Assembly (NCBI RefSeq): GCF_002964575.1 | Contig: NZ_POQQ01000040.1 | Span: 124,001 to 188,000 of the forward strand | Origin: Streptococcus suis | GTDB lineage: Bacteria > Bacillota > Bacilli > Lactobacillales > Streptococcaceae | Direction of reading: 5' to 3' | DNA length: 64,000 nucleotides | Shown: piece after piece, positions 35,379 to 45,040 of the stretch | Layout of the letters: the number at the start of each line of letters is the position of its first letter | Position numbering within the stretch: the first letter of the stretch is position 1 | Program-made: the position numbers and the translations under genes | Notes under the pieces: generated by a model | Seen by the model: only the letters and a program-made list of their open reading frames with translations | Database searches by the model: none | Told to the model about the DNA's origin: nothing

Positions 35379-35852
35379 ATGAACAAGATTGAAAGTCGTC
35401 ACCAATTGATTTTGTCCTTGGTTATGGAGAAAAAAATCCATACCCAACAAGAACTACAAGAACTCCTCAATTTGAACGGTGTAACTGTCACCCAGTCCAC
35501 CCTATCCCGCGACATTAAGATGCTCAATTTGGTCAAGGTCAATGAAGATGATTCTTCTCATTATGTCATCAATCCCATTGCTCCAAGTCGCTGGGAAAAA
35601 CGCCTTCGGCTCTATATGGAGGATGCCTTGGTCATGCTCAAGCCTGTTCAGCATCAGGTCATCTTGAAAGCCCTGCCTGGTCTGGCCAATTCCTTTGGCT
35701 CTATTTTGGATGCAATGGAAATCCCTGAAATCATCGCGACAGTTTGTGGCGATGATGTCTGCTTGATTATCTGTGAGGATAATGAAAGTGCCCAGTCTTG
35801 TTTTGAGTACCTCAAACAGTATGCTCCTCCTTTCTTCTTTAGCAAGGCTTGA
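35379..35852 (+). CDS. argR: ArgR-family arginine repressor
   Basis: A 157-residue regulator with an N-terminal winged helix ([24 protein letters not shown], then [13 protein letters not shown] near residue 35) and a C-terminal hexamerisation/arginine-binding domain with [14 protein letters not shown] near 107. The usual GTI.GDDT ligand loop appears as [13 protein letters not shown] near 125, so the aspartates are kept. It converges on the arginine deiminase cluster and probably controls it, as ArgR does in S. suis and other streptococci. GGAGG precedes the ATG. Confidence 0.9.
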   Translation: MNKIESRHQLILSLVMEKKIHTQQELQELLNLNGVTVTQSTLSRDIKMLNLVKVNEDDSSHYVINPIAPSRWEKRLRLYMEDALVMLKPVQHQVILKALPGLANSFGSILDAMEIPEIIATVCGDDVCLIICEDNESAQSCFEYLKQYAPPFFFSKA

Positions 35853-35866
35853 TTAGAAAGCTGTCG

Positions 35867-35916
35867 AATAAAAGAAATGTTCTCAGACCAAACAATCTGA
35901 GAACATTTCTTTTATT
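35867..35916. terminator. Long bidirectional terminator between argR and the ADS cluster
   Basis: A perfect 21-bp stem has arms at 35867-35887 and 35896-35916 and an 8-base loop. The right arm contains the stop codon of the dipeptidase gene. A-rich and T-rich flanks allow termination in both directions. Confidence 0.9.
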
Positions 35917-37252
35917 CCGCCGCCAAACGATAAATAGCTTCCGCGTAAATGTCCATTGTTTTGTACAAATCTTTCAATGGCATGCGTTCATTTTCCTGGT
36001 GTTCCGTCTGCTCTGTGTCAGGGAAACAAGCTCCAAAGGCCACACAGTTTGGCATGGTTCGAGCAAAAGTCGCTCCCCCAGATGAGATAGGCTGGCTGTC
36101 CAGATCTCCTGTTTTATCCTGATAGACGGACATAAGCGTTGATACCAACTGGCTATCTAGTGGGACGTACAAGGAAGCAAGGTAGTCGTACTCCTCATAG
36201 GTCAAGCCACAGGAATGCGCTTTAGCTTGTAATGTAGTAACTAGAGCCTCCTTATCCGCAGTTACAGGAATACGAATATCCAATCGAATTTCTGATTTCT
36301 TGGCATGGATGGTCAGACCCGCAATATTGAAACTCAAGGTACCTGACGGCTCGTCGGTTACATCGCCAAACAGCTTGAAGCCTGTGGCATCTTCACCGAT
36401 AGCATGGACAATAAAGTTTAAAGTCGGATGGTCTTCAAATTTGTCCAAGGCCTTGGCCAAACGTACGATGGCATTAACCCCCTCAGCAGCATCCTTGGCG
36501 TGCCGCGAAATACCCAGAACGGTCACTTGGTCATCATTGCTTTCATAATCAAAGCCCAGCTGGTCCAACTCTGCCATGACCCCAGCTAATAAGTGACCTG
36601 AGTAACTAGCCTTGGCAGGTACTACGTTATAGGCAGTTCCTGCATCAATACTCAGACAAGAGTGACCTGGTCCATGCAATTTGGCCTGGAGCAAGCCTTT
36701 TTCAGCATAAGTCAAAGGGAAGGAAGAATCCGGTGCAAAGCCCATGGTCGCTACTTCTTCTTTTTGATTGTAGCGATTCATACAGCGCCAAAGTGTTTCT
36801 TCATCGGTACCAAAAATAAAGCGAATACGTTTGGTAAAAGTGATACCTGCATCCATCAAAGCCTTGACCGCAAAGAGGGCTGCCATAGATGGTCCCTTAT
36901 CGTCTTGAACACCGCGACCAATCAGGAAGCCATCTTTTACGACTGCTTCAAATGGCGGTGTATTCCATTGCTTGAGATCACCAGCAGGTACGACATCCAA
37001 ATGACAGAGAACAGCCAGCAAGTCTTTCCCCTGACCAATTTCTGCATAGCCATAATAGCCTTCTGGATCCAGATAGGTAGTAAAGCCCATCTTCTCAGTC
37101 ATGGCTAGGGTGTGTTCCAAGACATCCTGAATAGCCTGACCAAATGGTGTGTCAGCCTGATGTTCATGTAGGACAGACGGAAAAGCCACCAAATCTTTAA
37201 TAGCCTGGACACACTCTTCCTGATGAGTAGTTTGAATAAAACTTGTTTCCAT
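35912..37252 (-). CDS. arcT: M20-family dipeptidase of the ADS cluster (Sapep type, ArcT position)
   Basis: A 446-residue cytosolic metallopeptidase (PepV/Sapep group). The start is ATG at 37252 with AAAGGAG upstream. Seen: LAVLCHLDVVPAGD near residue 82 with the first metal ligand His and Asp, GRGVQDDKGPSMAAL near 113 with the bridging Asp, and FGTDEETLWRCM near 147 with the catalytic Glu pair. In S. suis the corresponding gene is called arcT and annotated as Xaa-His dipeptidase. It may release arginine or other residues from peptides for the ADS pathway. It ends in the long terminator. Confidence 0.88.
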   Translation of the reverse strand: METSFIQTTHQEECVQAIKDLVAFPSVLHEHQADTPFGQAIQDVLEHTLAMTEKMGFTTYLDPEGYYGYAEIGQGKDLLAVLCHLDVVPAGDLKQWNTPPFEAVVKDGFLIGRGVQDDKGPSMAALFAVKALMDAGITFTKRIRFIFGTDEETLWRCMNRYNQKEEVATMGFAPDSSFPLTYAEKGLLQAKLHGPGHSCLSIDAGTAYNVVPAKASYSGHLLAGVMAELDQLGFDYESNDDQVTVLGISRHAKDAAEGVNAIVRLAKALDKFEDHPTLNFIVHAIGEDATGFKLFGDVTDEPSGTLSFNIAGLTIHAKKSEIRLDIRIPVTADKEALVTTLQAKAHSCGLTYEEYDYLASLYVPLDSQLVSTLMSVYQDKTGDLDSQPISSGGATFARTMPNCVAFGACFPDTEQTEHQENERMPLKDLYKTMDIYAEAIYRLAAE

Positions 37253-37368
37253 TGTTACTCCTTTCAACAGATTAAACTATTGTTCTTACTAATTCCATTC
37301 TATCACAAAAGGAAAAACTGAGCCAGATTTCATCTGCTTCAAAGATAGAAACTGACCCAGATTTTCGA

Positions 37369-38874
37369 TTAGAAGAATGTCGCAATGACAAGGATAGCGA
37401 TTGAGGCAAGGACGATAGCTGCAATCAATTTACCAACAAACTTGTACCAAGTACCGATTTCCACACGACCAAGAGCCAAGGCACCCATTACGATACCTGA
37501 TGTAGGAGCAACCAAGTTCAATACACCAGAAGCTGCTTGGAAGGCTGTGATAATCAAATGAGCTGGTACATTGACAAATTCGCCTAGAGGTGCCATGATA
37601 CCCATTGATGCGCCTGCAAGACCAGATGTGGATGGAATCAAGAAGGACATCGGTAAGTAGAAGAGATAGGTCAAAATAATGAAGACCTGTGAAGATAGAC
37701 CTTGTAAACCAACTTCGCCCCAATGTAGAATGGTCGCCGTAATCATACCATCATTCATAATCACTTGAATACCACGCGCCACTGCACAGATAAGGGCAAC
37801 GCTGAGCAAGTCCGCAGCACCATTCATAAAGGCCTTGACAAGACGCGCTTCATCCATGCCATAGACCACACCGACCAAGACACCTGCTACTGCAAAAAGC
37901 ATAGCTCCTTCAGGGAAGTACCACCAGCCAAATGGATAGGTTGAGCTACCAATGACTTGACCGATACCTGGCAAGCCAAGCAACCAAGTATTGAAATCAG
38001 CAAAGACAGAGACACCCAAGTCTTCCCAAGGAATAAAGCTACAAATCATGACAACAAAGGTCAACACAAATACCCAAAGAACACGTTTTTGAGCAGGGGT
38101 TAAGACAGCATTTACTTCTTCTTTTGAAGTATTGACATTGAAGTGGGCCATATCTGCTTCACGTTGTTTGTAAACAAGTGATTTAGTCGGGTCCTTTTGC
38201 ACTTTTTCAGCATAGTTAGCAACGAACCAAACGCCCAAGCCCAAAATGACGATAAAGAAGATAATCCGCCAAATCATACCATCTGCCAAAGACACACCTG
38301 CCGCATCAGAAGCAACACCTGTCGCAAATGGGTTTACAGTAGAAGCCAAACAGCCGATTTGAGAACCAAGTAAGATAATAGCCACACCAGTGATACTGTC
38401 AAAACCAACCGCCATCATAACTGGAACTAGCAGTGGGAAGAAGGCCATGGTTTCCTCACCCATACCATAGGTGGAGCCACCCAAGGCAAACAAAGGCATG
38501 AGAATGTAAATCAACATTTTTTCACGGCCTTTGAAACGTTTCACGATAGAGGCAATCCCTACATCAAGCGCGCCCGTTTCATTGACCACACCCAAGAAGG
38601 AACCAACCATCAGGATGAAGAAGGCAACGTCGATAGCCTTGCTGGTATCACCGTGACCCAACATAGCCCGAACAGGTGCCATCAAAATATCCCAAATCCC
38701 CTGCGGATTTTGAGCTACAGCCTGATAGGTGCCTGTGATAAATTTCCCAGCTTCGTCTTTCTCATACTGACCAGCTGGAATAATCCATGTCATAACTGCC
38801 ATAAAGGCAATAATGAGCATCAAAATAGAATACGACGAAGGCATTTTAAAGCCTTTTTTCACTTTTTCGCTCAT
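37369..38874 (-). CDS. arcD: YfcC-family transporter, arginine/ornithine antiporter position (ArcD)
   Basis: A 501-residue membrane protein with about 12 hydrophobic segments. The family is YfcC (formerly annotated C4-dicarboxylate transporter); its ADS-linked members exchange arginine for ornithine. Seen: the N-terminal MTWIIPAGQYEKDEAGKFI near residue 33, GSTYGMGEETMAFFPLLVP near 133, and STVNPFATGVASDAAG near 178. Function is assigned from its position after arcC. A 325-base gap separates it from arcC, and a 116-base gap from the dipeptidase gene. Confidence 0.88.
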   Translation of the reverse strand: MSEKVKKGFKMPSSYSILMLIIAFMAVMTWIIPAGQYEKDEAGKFITGTYQAVAQNPQGIWDILMAPVRAMLGHGDTSKAIDVAFFILMVGSFLGVVNETGALDVGIASIVKRFKGREKMLIYILMPLFALGGSTYGMGEETMAFFPLLVPVMMAVGFDSITGVAIILLGSQIGCLASTVNPFATGVASDAAGVSLADGMIWRIIFFIVILGLGVWFVANYAEKVQKDPTKSLVYKQREADMAHFNVNTSKEEVNAVLTPAQKRVLWVFVLTFVVMICSFIPWEDLGVSVFADFNTWLLGLPGIGQVIGSSTYPFGWWYFPEGAMLFAVAGVLVGVVYGMDEARLVKAFMNGAADLLSVALICAVARGIQVIMNDGMITATILHWGEVGLQGLSSQVFIILTYLFYLPMSFLIPSTSGLAGASMGIMAPLGEFVNVPAHLIITAFQAASGVLNLVAPTSGIVMGALALGRVEIGTWYKFVGKLIAAIVLASIAILVIATFF

Positions 38875-38881
38875 CGCAAAA

Positions 38882-39199
38882 ACCTCCTATAATATTTTTA
38901 AAGTAATCTTGTATCCGAAATGACCGTATCAAATATCCACCTATCTTCAAGAGATGTCTATCTCCTTCAGTCTATTATCTGAAATCATTGCTTATAGATA
39001 GATACTTGATAGGAAATGGATGAGAGGGGAGGGAGCTTAGAAGCCCAGACCTTCATGTTTCGATTAAAGGGAACCCTTGTAGGACTATCAATACTTCCAC
39101 TCCCCTAACTCCATCAATAAATAACCCGTCTAGTTTAAAAACTATATTTTCATGCAGAGTAAATCAACAAATAGAAGCCTCAACGATACATACAGCTAC
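38882..39199 (-). other. Intergenic region between arcC and arcD
   Basis: About 320 bases without an open frame of note. Possible weak pairings of G-rich (GTTAGGGGAGTGG on the minus strand) and C-rich (CTCCCTCCCCTC) stretches could form a long hairpin near 39025-39110. No clear promoter or terminator was recognised, though the length suggests separate control of arcD. Confidence 0.4.
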
Positions 39200-40147
39200 T
39201 TAGCCTTTGACAATGATAGTACCGCTATCGGATTCAATCAAAGCGCCTAAGTTTTCTAATGAGGTAATGACTGCTTTTGATTGCGGCTTATTGTTTACAA
39301 AAGCAATAGCTGCTTCAACTTTCGGTAGCATGGAACCAGGTGCGAATTGATTTTGTTTGATGTATTCTTCCAATTCAGCTACGGTAACAGTTTCTAATTT
39401 TTCTTGGTCTGGTTTATTGTAGTTGACAAAGACATAGTCTACGCCTGTCAAAACGATAAATAGGTCTGCATCAACCAATTCTGCCAAGCATTGAGAAGCA
39501 AAGTCCTTATCGATAACTGCTTCCACACCGGTAAGAGTACCGTCTGCTTCTTGGACAACTGGAATACCTCCACCACCAGCAGCTACGACCACTTCACCTG
39601 CATTGAGAAGGGTACGAATGGTACCTATTTCCTTAATACCTACTGGTTTTGGCGAAGCCACGACTTTACGCCAGCCACGACCAGCATCTTCTTTGAAGGT
39701 TGCGCCAGTCTTTTCAGCTTCTGCTTTGGCTTCTTCCTCTGTGTAGAATGGTCCGATAGGTTTGGTCAAATTCTCAAAGGCTGGGTCATTTTTATCAACA
39801 ATAACCTGGGTAACGACGGAAGCTACATCTTTTTCAATGCCTTCCTTGATCAATTCATTTTCCAAGGCATTTTGCAACCAGAAACCAATGGAGCCTTCTG
39901 TCATAGCTACCAAGCTATCCAGTGGAAAAGCTGGGTTCTTTTCTGAGTCAGCTGCCAGGTTTTGGAGCAAGAGGTTTCCGACTTGAGGACCATTACCATG
40001 CGTGATGATCAAGTTGTCACCATTTTTGATTAGTTTAACAAGGTGCTTGGCTGTTTGTACCAAGGCTTCCTTTTGGGCTTTAGCCGATGGGTCGGAAGAT
40101 AAAATAGCATTGCCACCCAAGGCTACTACAATTTTACGATTTACCAT
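39200..40147 (-). CDS. arcC: Carbamate kinase
   Basis: This 315-residue enzyme makes ATP from carbamoyl phosphate and ADP, the energy-yielding last step of the arginine deiminase pathway. Seen: [17 protein letters not shown] at the N-terminus, [14 protein letters not shown] near residue 49, [13 protein letters not shown] near 156 (substrate loop), AGGGGIPVV near 191, and [19 protein letters not shown] near 213. Length and all signatures are normal. GGCG-type ribosome site precedes the ATG. A hairpin upstream may limit read-through from arcAB. Confidence 0.96.
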   Translation of the reverse strand: MVNRKIVVALGGNAILSSDPSAKAQKEALVQTAKHLVKLIKNGDNLIITHGNGPQVGNLLLQNLAADSEKNPAFPLDSLVAMTEGSIGFWLQNALENELIKEGIEKDVASVVTQVIVDKNDPAFENLTKPIGPFYTEEEAKAEAEKTGATFKEDAGRGWRKVVASPKPVGIKEIGTIRTLLNAGEVVVAAGGGGIPVVQEADGTLTGVEAVIDKDFASQCLAELVDADLFIVLTGVDYVFVNYNKPDQEKLETVTVAELEEYIKQNQFAPGSMLPKVEAAIAFVNNKPQSKAVITSLENLGALIESDSGTIIVKG

Positions 40148-40205
40148 ATCTTATGTTTTCGCCTCTCTTTCAATTAGAAATCGCTTACATTTTCAACTCC
40201 ATAAA

Positions 40206-40227
40206 AGGGGGCCGGGTACAAGCCCCC
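40206..40227 (-). terminator. Internal hairpin between arcB and arcC
   Basis: On the minus strand GGGGGC pairs with GCCCCC (40227-40222 and 40212-40207) around a 9-base loop and is followed by TTTTAT. It has the form of an intrinsic terminator inside the operon and would reduce arcC relative to arcAB, or act as a processing/stability element. Confidence 0.6.
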
Positions 40228-40248
40228 AGGAGGTGCGATGACTAGATT

Positions 40249-41262
40249 TTACACACGTGGAACAAATGGATCACCTAAAGTAGCCGCCATAACCGCTTTA
40301 ATTGTGTGCATACGGTTTTCAGCCTGGTCGAAGTGACGAGCATACTTGCTGCGGAATACTTCGTCTGTTACTTCCATTTCTTCTACGCCGAATTTTTCAG
40401 CAACATCTTTACCATAAACCGTGTTTGTATCATGGAAGGCTGGCAAGCAGTGCAAGAAGATAAGATTGTCATTTTCTGCTTTTTTCACCAATTCCATATT
40501 GACTTGGTATGGTTTCAAGAGGGCAACGCGTTCTGCGAATTTGTCTTCCTCACCCATAGATACCCAAACGTCTGTATAGAGAACATCTGCGCCTTTGACT
40601 GCTTCATCAGCATTGTCCGTGATCAATACACGTGCTCCGCTTTCTTTGGCAAAGCCTTCTGCCAATGCTACAACTGTTTCATCAGGGAAGAGTTCTTTTG
40701 GTGAGAAGATATGCACATTGACACCAAGAATGGCACCTGTTACCAACAGTGAGTTGGCAACGTTGTTACGTCCATCACCACAGTAAACCAAGGTCAAACC
40801 TTCCAATTTGCCAAAGTTTTCTTTGACTGTCAAGTAGTCCGCCAACATTTGAGTTGGGTGCCATGCATCTGTCAAACCATTCCATACTGGCACACCAGAG
40901 AATTCTGCCAATTCTTCCACCATTTTTTGGCTGAAACCACGGAATTCAATACCGTCGAACATGCGTCCCAAAACCTTAGCAGTATCTTCAGTCGATTCTT
41001 TCTTACCAAGTTGGATGTCATTTGCACCAAGATATTCTGGATGAGCACCAAGGTCAATGGAAGCTACTGTGAAGGCAGCACGAGTACGTGTTGATGTTTT
41101 TTCAAACAAGAGGGCAATGTTTTTTCCTTCCAAATAGCGATGAGGAATGTTGCGTTTTTTCAAATCTTTCAAATGTGCTGAAAAATCAATCAACCATTCT
41201 AACTCTGCACGAGTAAAATCTTTTTCTGCAAGGAAGTGTCTGCCTTTAAAAATGTTTGTCAT
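40249..41262 (-). CDS. arcB: Ornithine carbamoyltransferase, catabolic
   Basis: A 337-residue enzyme that splits citrulline to ornithine and carbamoyl phosphate in the ADS direction. Seen: [12 protein letters not shown] near residue 54 (carbamoyl-phosphate loop), the LGAHPEYLG segment, [14 protein letters not shown] near 138, [13 protein letters not shown] near 161, DVWVSMGEE near 231, and HCLPAFHD near 273 with the catalytic Cys. Its position between arcA and arcC marks the catabolic form. Confidence 0.96.
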   Translation of the reverse strand: MTNIFKGRHFLAEKDFTRAELEWLIDFSAHLKDLKKRNIPHRYLEGKNIALLFEKTSTRTRAAFTVASIDLGAHPEYLGANDIQLGKKESTEDTAKVLGRMFDGIEFRGFSQKMVEELAEFSGVPVWNGLTDAWHPTQMLADYLTVKENFGKLEGLTLVYCGDGRNNVANSLLVTGAILGVNVHIFSPKELFPDETVVALAEGFAKESGARVLITDNADEAVKGADVLYTDVWVSMGEEDKFAERVALLKPYQVNMELVKKAENDNLIFLHCLPAFHDTNTVYGKDVAEKFGVEEMEVTDEVFRSKYARHFDQAENRMHTIKAVMAATLGDPFVPRV

Positions 41263-41301
41263 TGTTTTTCTCCTATGTTTCTTTTTAACTCATTCCTCTT
41301 C

Positions 41302-42531
41302 TTAGAGGTCTTCCCGTTCAAATGGCATAGACATACAACGTGGTCCACCACGACCGCGTACCAATTCGCTTCCGCTGACCTTAATCAAACGAAGACCCTT
41401 GGATTCCAAAATGGCATTGGTGATAGTATTGCGTTTGTAAACAACAACGACGCCCGGTGCAATGGTCAGAGTATTAGAGCCGTCATTCCACTGCTCACGA
41501 CCTGCTGCGACAATGTTGTCCCCACCGCAACGAATCAACTCTACTTTTTCAAGACCAAGGTTCGCTGCCAACAACTCTGCCAAGTCTCCATGTTCTTCTT
41601 CGATGTGAAGTGTTTCATCTTCATAAGTCACAGAGAAGACACGAAGATCTCCTTCAATTTCTGGGTGAATAGTGAATTTATCATAGTCGACCATGGTAAA
41701 GACAGTATCCAAGTGCATGAACTTACGGTTATTAGCAAATTCGAAGGCTAATACTTTCTTGAAGCCAACATTTTGTTTGAAGATGTTTACTAAGAGTTTC
41801 TCAATAGAAGCTGCATCGGTCCGTTGTGAAATACCAACTGCCAAAACATCTTTAGATAGAACGAGCTCGTCACCACCTTCAATACGGGTTGTTTCCTCAC
41901 GGTTATAAACCAAAGGAACCTTACCTGCATAGTCTGGGTGATAGGTGAAGATATACTTACCATACAAGGTTTCGCGGTTACGGGTTTCCGCATACATATG
42001 GTTGAGAGATACCGCGTTACCGATGGTCGCAAATGGATCCCGTGTGAAGTAAAGGTTTGGCATTGGATCAATCGCAAATGGGTAAGAAGATTCAACCAAA
42101 TCTGTCAAACCTTTTTCTTCAGCAGGGACTTCTGGTAATTCAGCTTTTTGAATACCAGCCATGGTTTTTTCTACCAACTCCTTGTTATCCTCAATAGCCA
42201 ACAAGAGTTTGCGAATGGCTTTTTTGGTAGCACGACCACGAATATTGGCTTCTTCAAGATACTCATCAATAAATTGCTCACGAATTTCAGGGGTAACCAA
42301 TGATTCCGCAGCCAATTGTTCAAGGTAAAGTACTTCTACGCCTTCATCACGAAGGGCTTGTGCAAAGGCATCGTGCTCTTTTTGAGCATCTTCTAGGAAA
42401 GGAATATCATCAAACAAGAGACGTTCGAGGTAGTCTGGCATCAGGTTTTCGATTTCCTTACCTGGCCTGTGCAACATAACTTTTTTCAGCTTACCAATTT
42501 CTGAAAAGACATGGATTGGATGATGTGACAT
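41302..42531 (-). CDS. arcA: Arginine deiminase
   Basis: This 409-residue enzyme hydrolyses arginine to citrulline and ammonia, giving acid tolerance and entry to the ATP-yielding ADS route. Seen: [16 protein letters not shown] near residue 9, [18 protein letters not shown] near 158, [11 protein letters not shown] near 216, the [12 protein letters not shown] segment with catalytic His near 270, and [16 protein letters not shown] at the C-terminus with the nucleophilic Cys. It is the first gene of the cluster; the long 5-prime region carries a cre site and a repeat element. Confidence 0.97.
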   Translation of the reverse strand: MSHHPIHVFSEIGKLKKVMLHRPGKEIENLMPDYLERLLFDDIPFLEDAQKEHDAFAQALRDEGVEVLYLEQLAAESLVTPEIREQFIDEYLEEANIRGRATKKAIRKLLLAIEDNKELVEKTMAGIQKAELPEVPAEEKGLTDLVESSYPFAIDPMPNLYFTRDPFATIGNAVSLNHMYAETRNRETLYGKYIFTYHPDYAGKVPLVYNREETTRIEGGDELVLSKDVLAVGISQRTDAASIEKLLVNIFKQNVGFKKVLAFEFANNRKFMHLDTVFTMVDYDKFTIHPEIEGDLRVFSVTYEDETLHIEEEHGDLAELLAANLGLEKVELIRCGGDNIVAAGREQWNDGSNTLTIAPGVVVVYKRNTITNAILESKGLRLIKVSGSELVRGRGGPRCMSMPFEREDL

Positions 42532-42604
42532 GATTTATCCTCCTATTATATTTATGACTTGATTGGAAATTATGCAGACCGTACGCTTTCCACATGTATC
42601 GTCA

Positions 42605-42694
42605 TTTAGTTTTTCTTTTATTACGTTGTTAACTCGCTTTGCCGTACTTCAGTACAGCCTACAGCTCGTTGCCTAGTACTAAAAGTAAACTAAA
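42605..42694. repeat. Short repeat-like element with inverted ends in the arcA leader
   Basis: About 90 bases have near-inverted ends: TTTAGTTTTTCTTTTA (42605-42620) and TAAAAGTAAACTAAA (42680-42694). The inner part has a GTACTTCAGTAC palindrome and a GCCGTAC...GCCTAC pattern like the cores of dispersed streptococcal repeats. It lies between the likely arcA promoter (TATAGT on the minus strand at 42702-42697) and arcA, so it would be part of the leader RNA. Confidence 0.45.
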
Positions 42695-42746
42695 AGACTA
42701 TATTTCCTTGACATCTACAGTCTATCAAAGAAGATAAATAAAAACT

Positions 42747-42760
42747 TGAAAACGTTCACA
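42747..42760 (-). promoter_or_regulatory. Catabolite response element (cre) upstream of arcA
   Basis: TGAAAACGTTCACA matches the CcpA site TGWAARCGYTWNCW at 13 of 14 positions. It sits about 60 bases upstream of the likely arcA transcription start. CcpA control of the arginine deiminase genes is established in streptococci. Confidence 0.75.
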
Positions 42761-42798
42761 TTTTTTTGAGAAATTCATCACATTTTTCTCCTTATTTT

Positions 42799-42837
42799 TG
42801 GGTAAATATCGATATTACCCACCACAATATGCATATT
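42799..42837. promoter_or_regulatory. Palindromes in the arcA-flpS intergenic region
   Basis: A near-perfect palindrome TGGGTAAATATCGATATTAC plus CCA (42799-42821, one-base offset) is followed by AATATGCATATT (42826-42837), a perfect 12-base palindrome. They lie between the cre site and the flpS stop. One may be bound by FlpS or ArgR, but neither matches the FNR box TTGATNNNNATCAA closely. Confidence 0.4.
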
Positions 42838-42903
42838 TCTACTTGTCTATATCATTATGTGAATTTTTATTTTTTGTAAAAATTAAAAGAAAAAACGAAA
42901 ACT

Positions 42904-43599
42904 TCAATAAGTTTCCGTCAAATTCGCTAAAAAATACTCAATATCTAAATACGTCAAGTTTTTTCGTCGATAGGCAATCCTCTTTTCCTGCTTTAACTCT
43001 TTCAAGACATGACTGACCGTTTCCCTCGTCGTCGCAGCAAGACGAGCAATTTCCTGAATATGAATATCAAATGGCAAGCTAGTCAGCTGATCCCGTTGGC
43101 ACATATCCCAGTAGAGTAGGGCTAGAGCCTGAACAACCCGTTCCGAAGCTTTAGAGCGCATACTATTACGCAGGCGCAGTTCTTGAAAACCCAGGATTTT
43201 AGATAGTTTTTGGCAAATATAAACCAATTGTCGAGGGTTGATTTTCGACATGGATTCAAACAAGCCCATGGGCACTATCAAACATTCCAAATCAGTGATG
43301 GCAATCGCAGTATAGTGGTAGGGCTTATCTTGAAACATATCAGCCAAAGGAAAAGCACCGCCCTGTCGAATATAGTCTAAGTAAGAAAAACTATCTGTTT
43401 CATCATACTGCTCAATCCGAGCATATCCCTTCTGTAAGACAAATAAATAATCCCTCGGATCTTGGGCATAAAAAAATATCTGCCCTTTGGGAACCTTTCG
43501 AAAACGGATATGCTTGGCTAGCTGGTCAAAGCTATCTCGTGTCAGGTTTTCAAAGGTCGGATGGCTCCTAAGATAGCTATACTGCTCACGGCTGATCAT
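42904..43599 (-). CDS. flpS: Crp/Fnr-family regulator of the ADS cluster (FlpS type)
   Basis: A 231-residue regulator. The start is ATG at 43599 (ISREQYSYL) with GGGGAG upstream; the frame is open for 50 further codons without support. A cyclic-nucleotide-binding-like beta-barrel domain (residues about 20-125, with ARIEQYDETDSF and QGGAFPLADMF) is followed by a dimer helix and a Crp-type helix-turn-helix, EIARLAATTRETVSHVLKEL near 190. No N-terminal Cys cluster for an iron-sulphur centre is visible. In S. suis FlpS is needed for ADS expression. It is read in the same direction as arcA, just upstream. Confidence 0.9.
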   Translation of the reverse strand: MISREQYSYLRSHPTFENLTRDSFDQLAKHIRFRKVPKGQIFFYAQDPRDYLFVLQKGYARIEQYDETDSFSYLDYIRQGGAFPLADMFQDKPYHYTAIAITDLECLIVPMGLFESMSKINPRQLVYICQKLSKILGFQELRLRNSMRSKASERVVQALALLYWDMCQRDQLTSLPFDIHIQEIARLAATTRETVSHVLKELKQEKRIAYRRKNLTYLDIEYFLANLTETY

Positions 43600-43874
43600 T
43601 TTCAAGCTCCCCCTATCCAAACATTCTATCACAATTATAACATATATTAACTTAATGTACCAATGATTGTAGGCAAGCTTAAAAAGAAAAACCAGCTCAA
43701 AAGGAACTTTTTCTATGAAAATTAACCTATTATCAATTATTGTCCGCACTAGACGTTGAGCGTTCAGGCTTCTATTCGCTATTAATCAACTTTACAGTGT
43801 TTGACAATGAATGTATCCATTTCCAAGCATTTTATCAACTTCTTATGTTATACTATTTTCATGGAGGATTTCAT

Positions 43875-44831
43875 ATGAAAAGAATTGTATTCGTAATACT
43901 CGCTCTTTTCTCATTTATTATAAGTGGCTTAACTGTTAAGGCAAATCAAGATCCTATTGACTACAGTAGCTTACATTTGATTAGGTTCAATGGAACAAAA
44001 CAAATTGTTCTCGGAGAATTTGATCCTTTAGGCAGAGCAACCTCGGCTCATATTCAACTTCAGGATAAGGACGAACCTAAAAAACAGAGAGAACCGCGAA
44101 TAAAATTTACTCCTGTGGGATGGCATAACTATAAAATGACCTTTGGAAATCAAGGTAAGAAATCCTGGCTTTTCAACAGAGGACATTTAATTGGCTACCA
44201 ATTTAGTGGACTTACCGATGAAGGCAAAAATCTGGTACCTTTGACCGCCTGGACCAATAGCGGAAATTACAAGGGAACGGATGATAGCAATATTGAAGGT
44301 ATGCTTTACTATGAAAACCGTCTGGATAGTTGGCTGGCAAATCATCCTCATTATTGGTTAGATTATAAAGTAACTCCGATTTATACAGGAGATGAATTGA
44401 TACCTAGACAAATCTCGCTTCAGTATGTTGGTTTGGATGAAACAGGAAATCTGATAAACATAACCTTAGGAAGTCCGAAAGAATCAATCGACGGGTATGG
44501 CATTACAACTGTCATCTTAGATAATTACTCTAAAAATGCAACAATAGATTATTTGAAAGGTACTGCGGCTCCCTCTCTAGTTCCAACTGAAGAAAGTAGT
44601 CAACCTAGTCCCTCTAGCACAACTGCTGAATCACAAGTAAGTGAGAGCCCGCAAACTACTCAACCTGCTACTGAACTTGCACCAATCGTTTATGTCGCTA
44701 GGAATGGGAATGCGGATGTTTATTGGTACTCAAAGGAAAATATGCCAGCAAACACTAATTTCTCTAGGGTTGTTGAGATGTCAGAAGAGCAAGCACTCAA
44801 TCTTGGAAAGCGACACACAAGTAAAGAATAA
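43875..44831 (+). CDS. Secreted DNA/RNA non-specific endonuclease (EndA-like)
   Basis: A 318-residue secreted nuclease. The start at 43875 is chosen for GGAGG before it and the signal peptide that follows (hydrophobic residues 4-22, cleavage after VKA). Seen: a beta-beta-alpha metal nuclease core with NRGHLIGYQFSG at 101-112 (catalytic His 104; the usual DRGH has Asn in the first place), NLVPLTAWTNSGNYKG near 124 with the metal-binding Asn, a Ser/Thr/Pro linker near 232-268, and a C-terminal module with VYWYSKENMP. S. suis EndA-type enzymes degrade extracellular trap DNA. An extended -10 TGTTATACT is at 43846-43854. Confidence 0.88.
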   Translation: MKRIVFVILALFSFIISGLTVKANQDPIDYSSLHLIRFNGTKQIVLGEFDPLGRATSAHIQLQDKDEPKKQREPRIKFTPVGWHNYKMTFGNQGKKSWLFNRGHLIGYQFSGLTDEGKNLVPLTAWTNSGNYKGTDDSNIEGMLYYENRLDSWLANHPHYWLDYKVTPIYTGDELIPRQISLQYVGLDETGNLINITLGSPKESIDGYGITTVILDNYSKNATIDYLKGTAAPSLVPTEESSQPSPSSTTAESQVSESPQTTQPATELAPIVYVARNGNADVYWYSKENMPANTNFSRVVEMSEEQALNLGKRHTSKE

Positions 44832-44864
44832 GTTTTTGATGACAAAATATATTCCCATTTTTAA

Positions 44865-44909
44865 AACAAAAAACTAGGAGTAGGCAAGTGACCTATTCCT
44901 AGTTTTTGT
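44865..44909 (+). terminator. Terminator of the nuclease gene
   Basis: Arms ACAAAAAACTAGGA and TCCTAGTTTTTGT pair with an inner TAGG/CCTA pair, followed by T-rich sequence. Confidence 0.85.
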
Positions 44910-45040
44910 TAGATATGTTTTTTCTTATATATTAGATAATAGACCTATTTTATCCAAAATTCCACTTCAAATATGGAATAGTGATAATGACTGCTATAGT
45001 GTTTCGATTCCCAATTTGAAAATGATAGAAACGCTACAAA

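Noticed and set aside
37260..37368. Direct repeat AAACTGANCCAGATTT before the dipeptidase gene as an operator or CRISPR-like unit
   Set aside because: There are only two imperfect copies with no regular spacing. They may be part of an arcD terminator, but no good stem was found.
43600..43749. N-terminal extension of FlpS
   Set aside because: There is no ribosome site, the residues are unrelated to Crp/Fnr proteins, and the normal start at 43599 has GGGGAG upstream.
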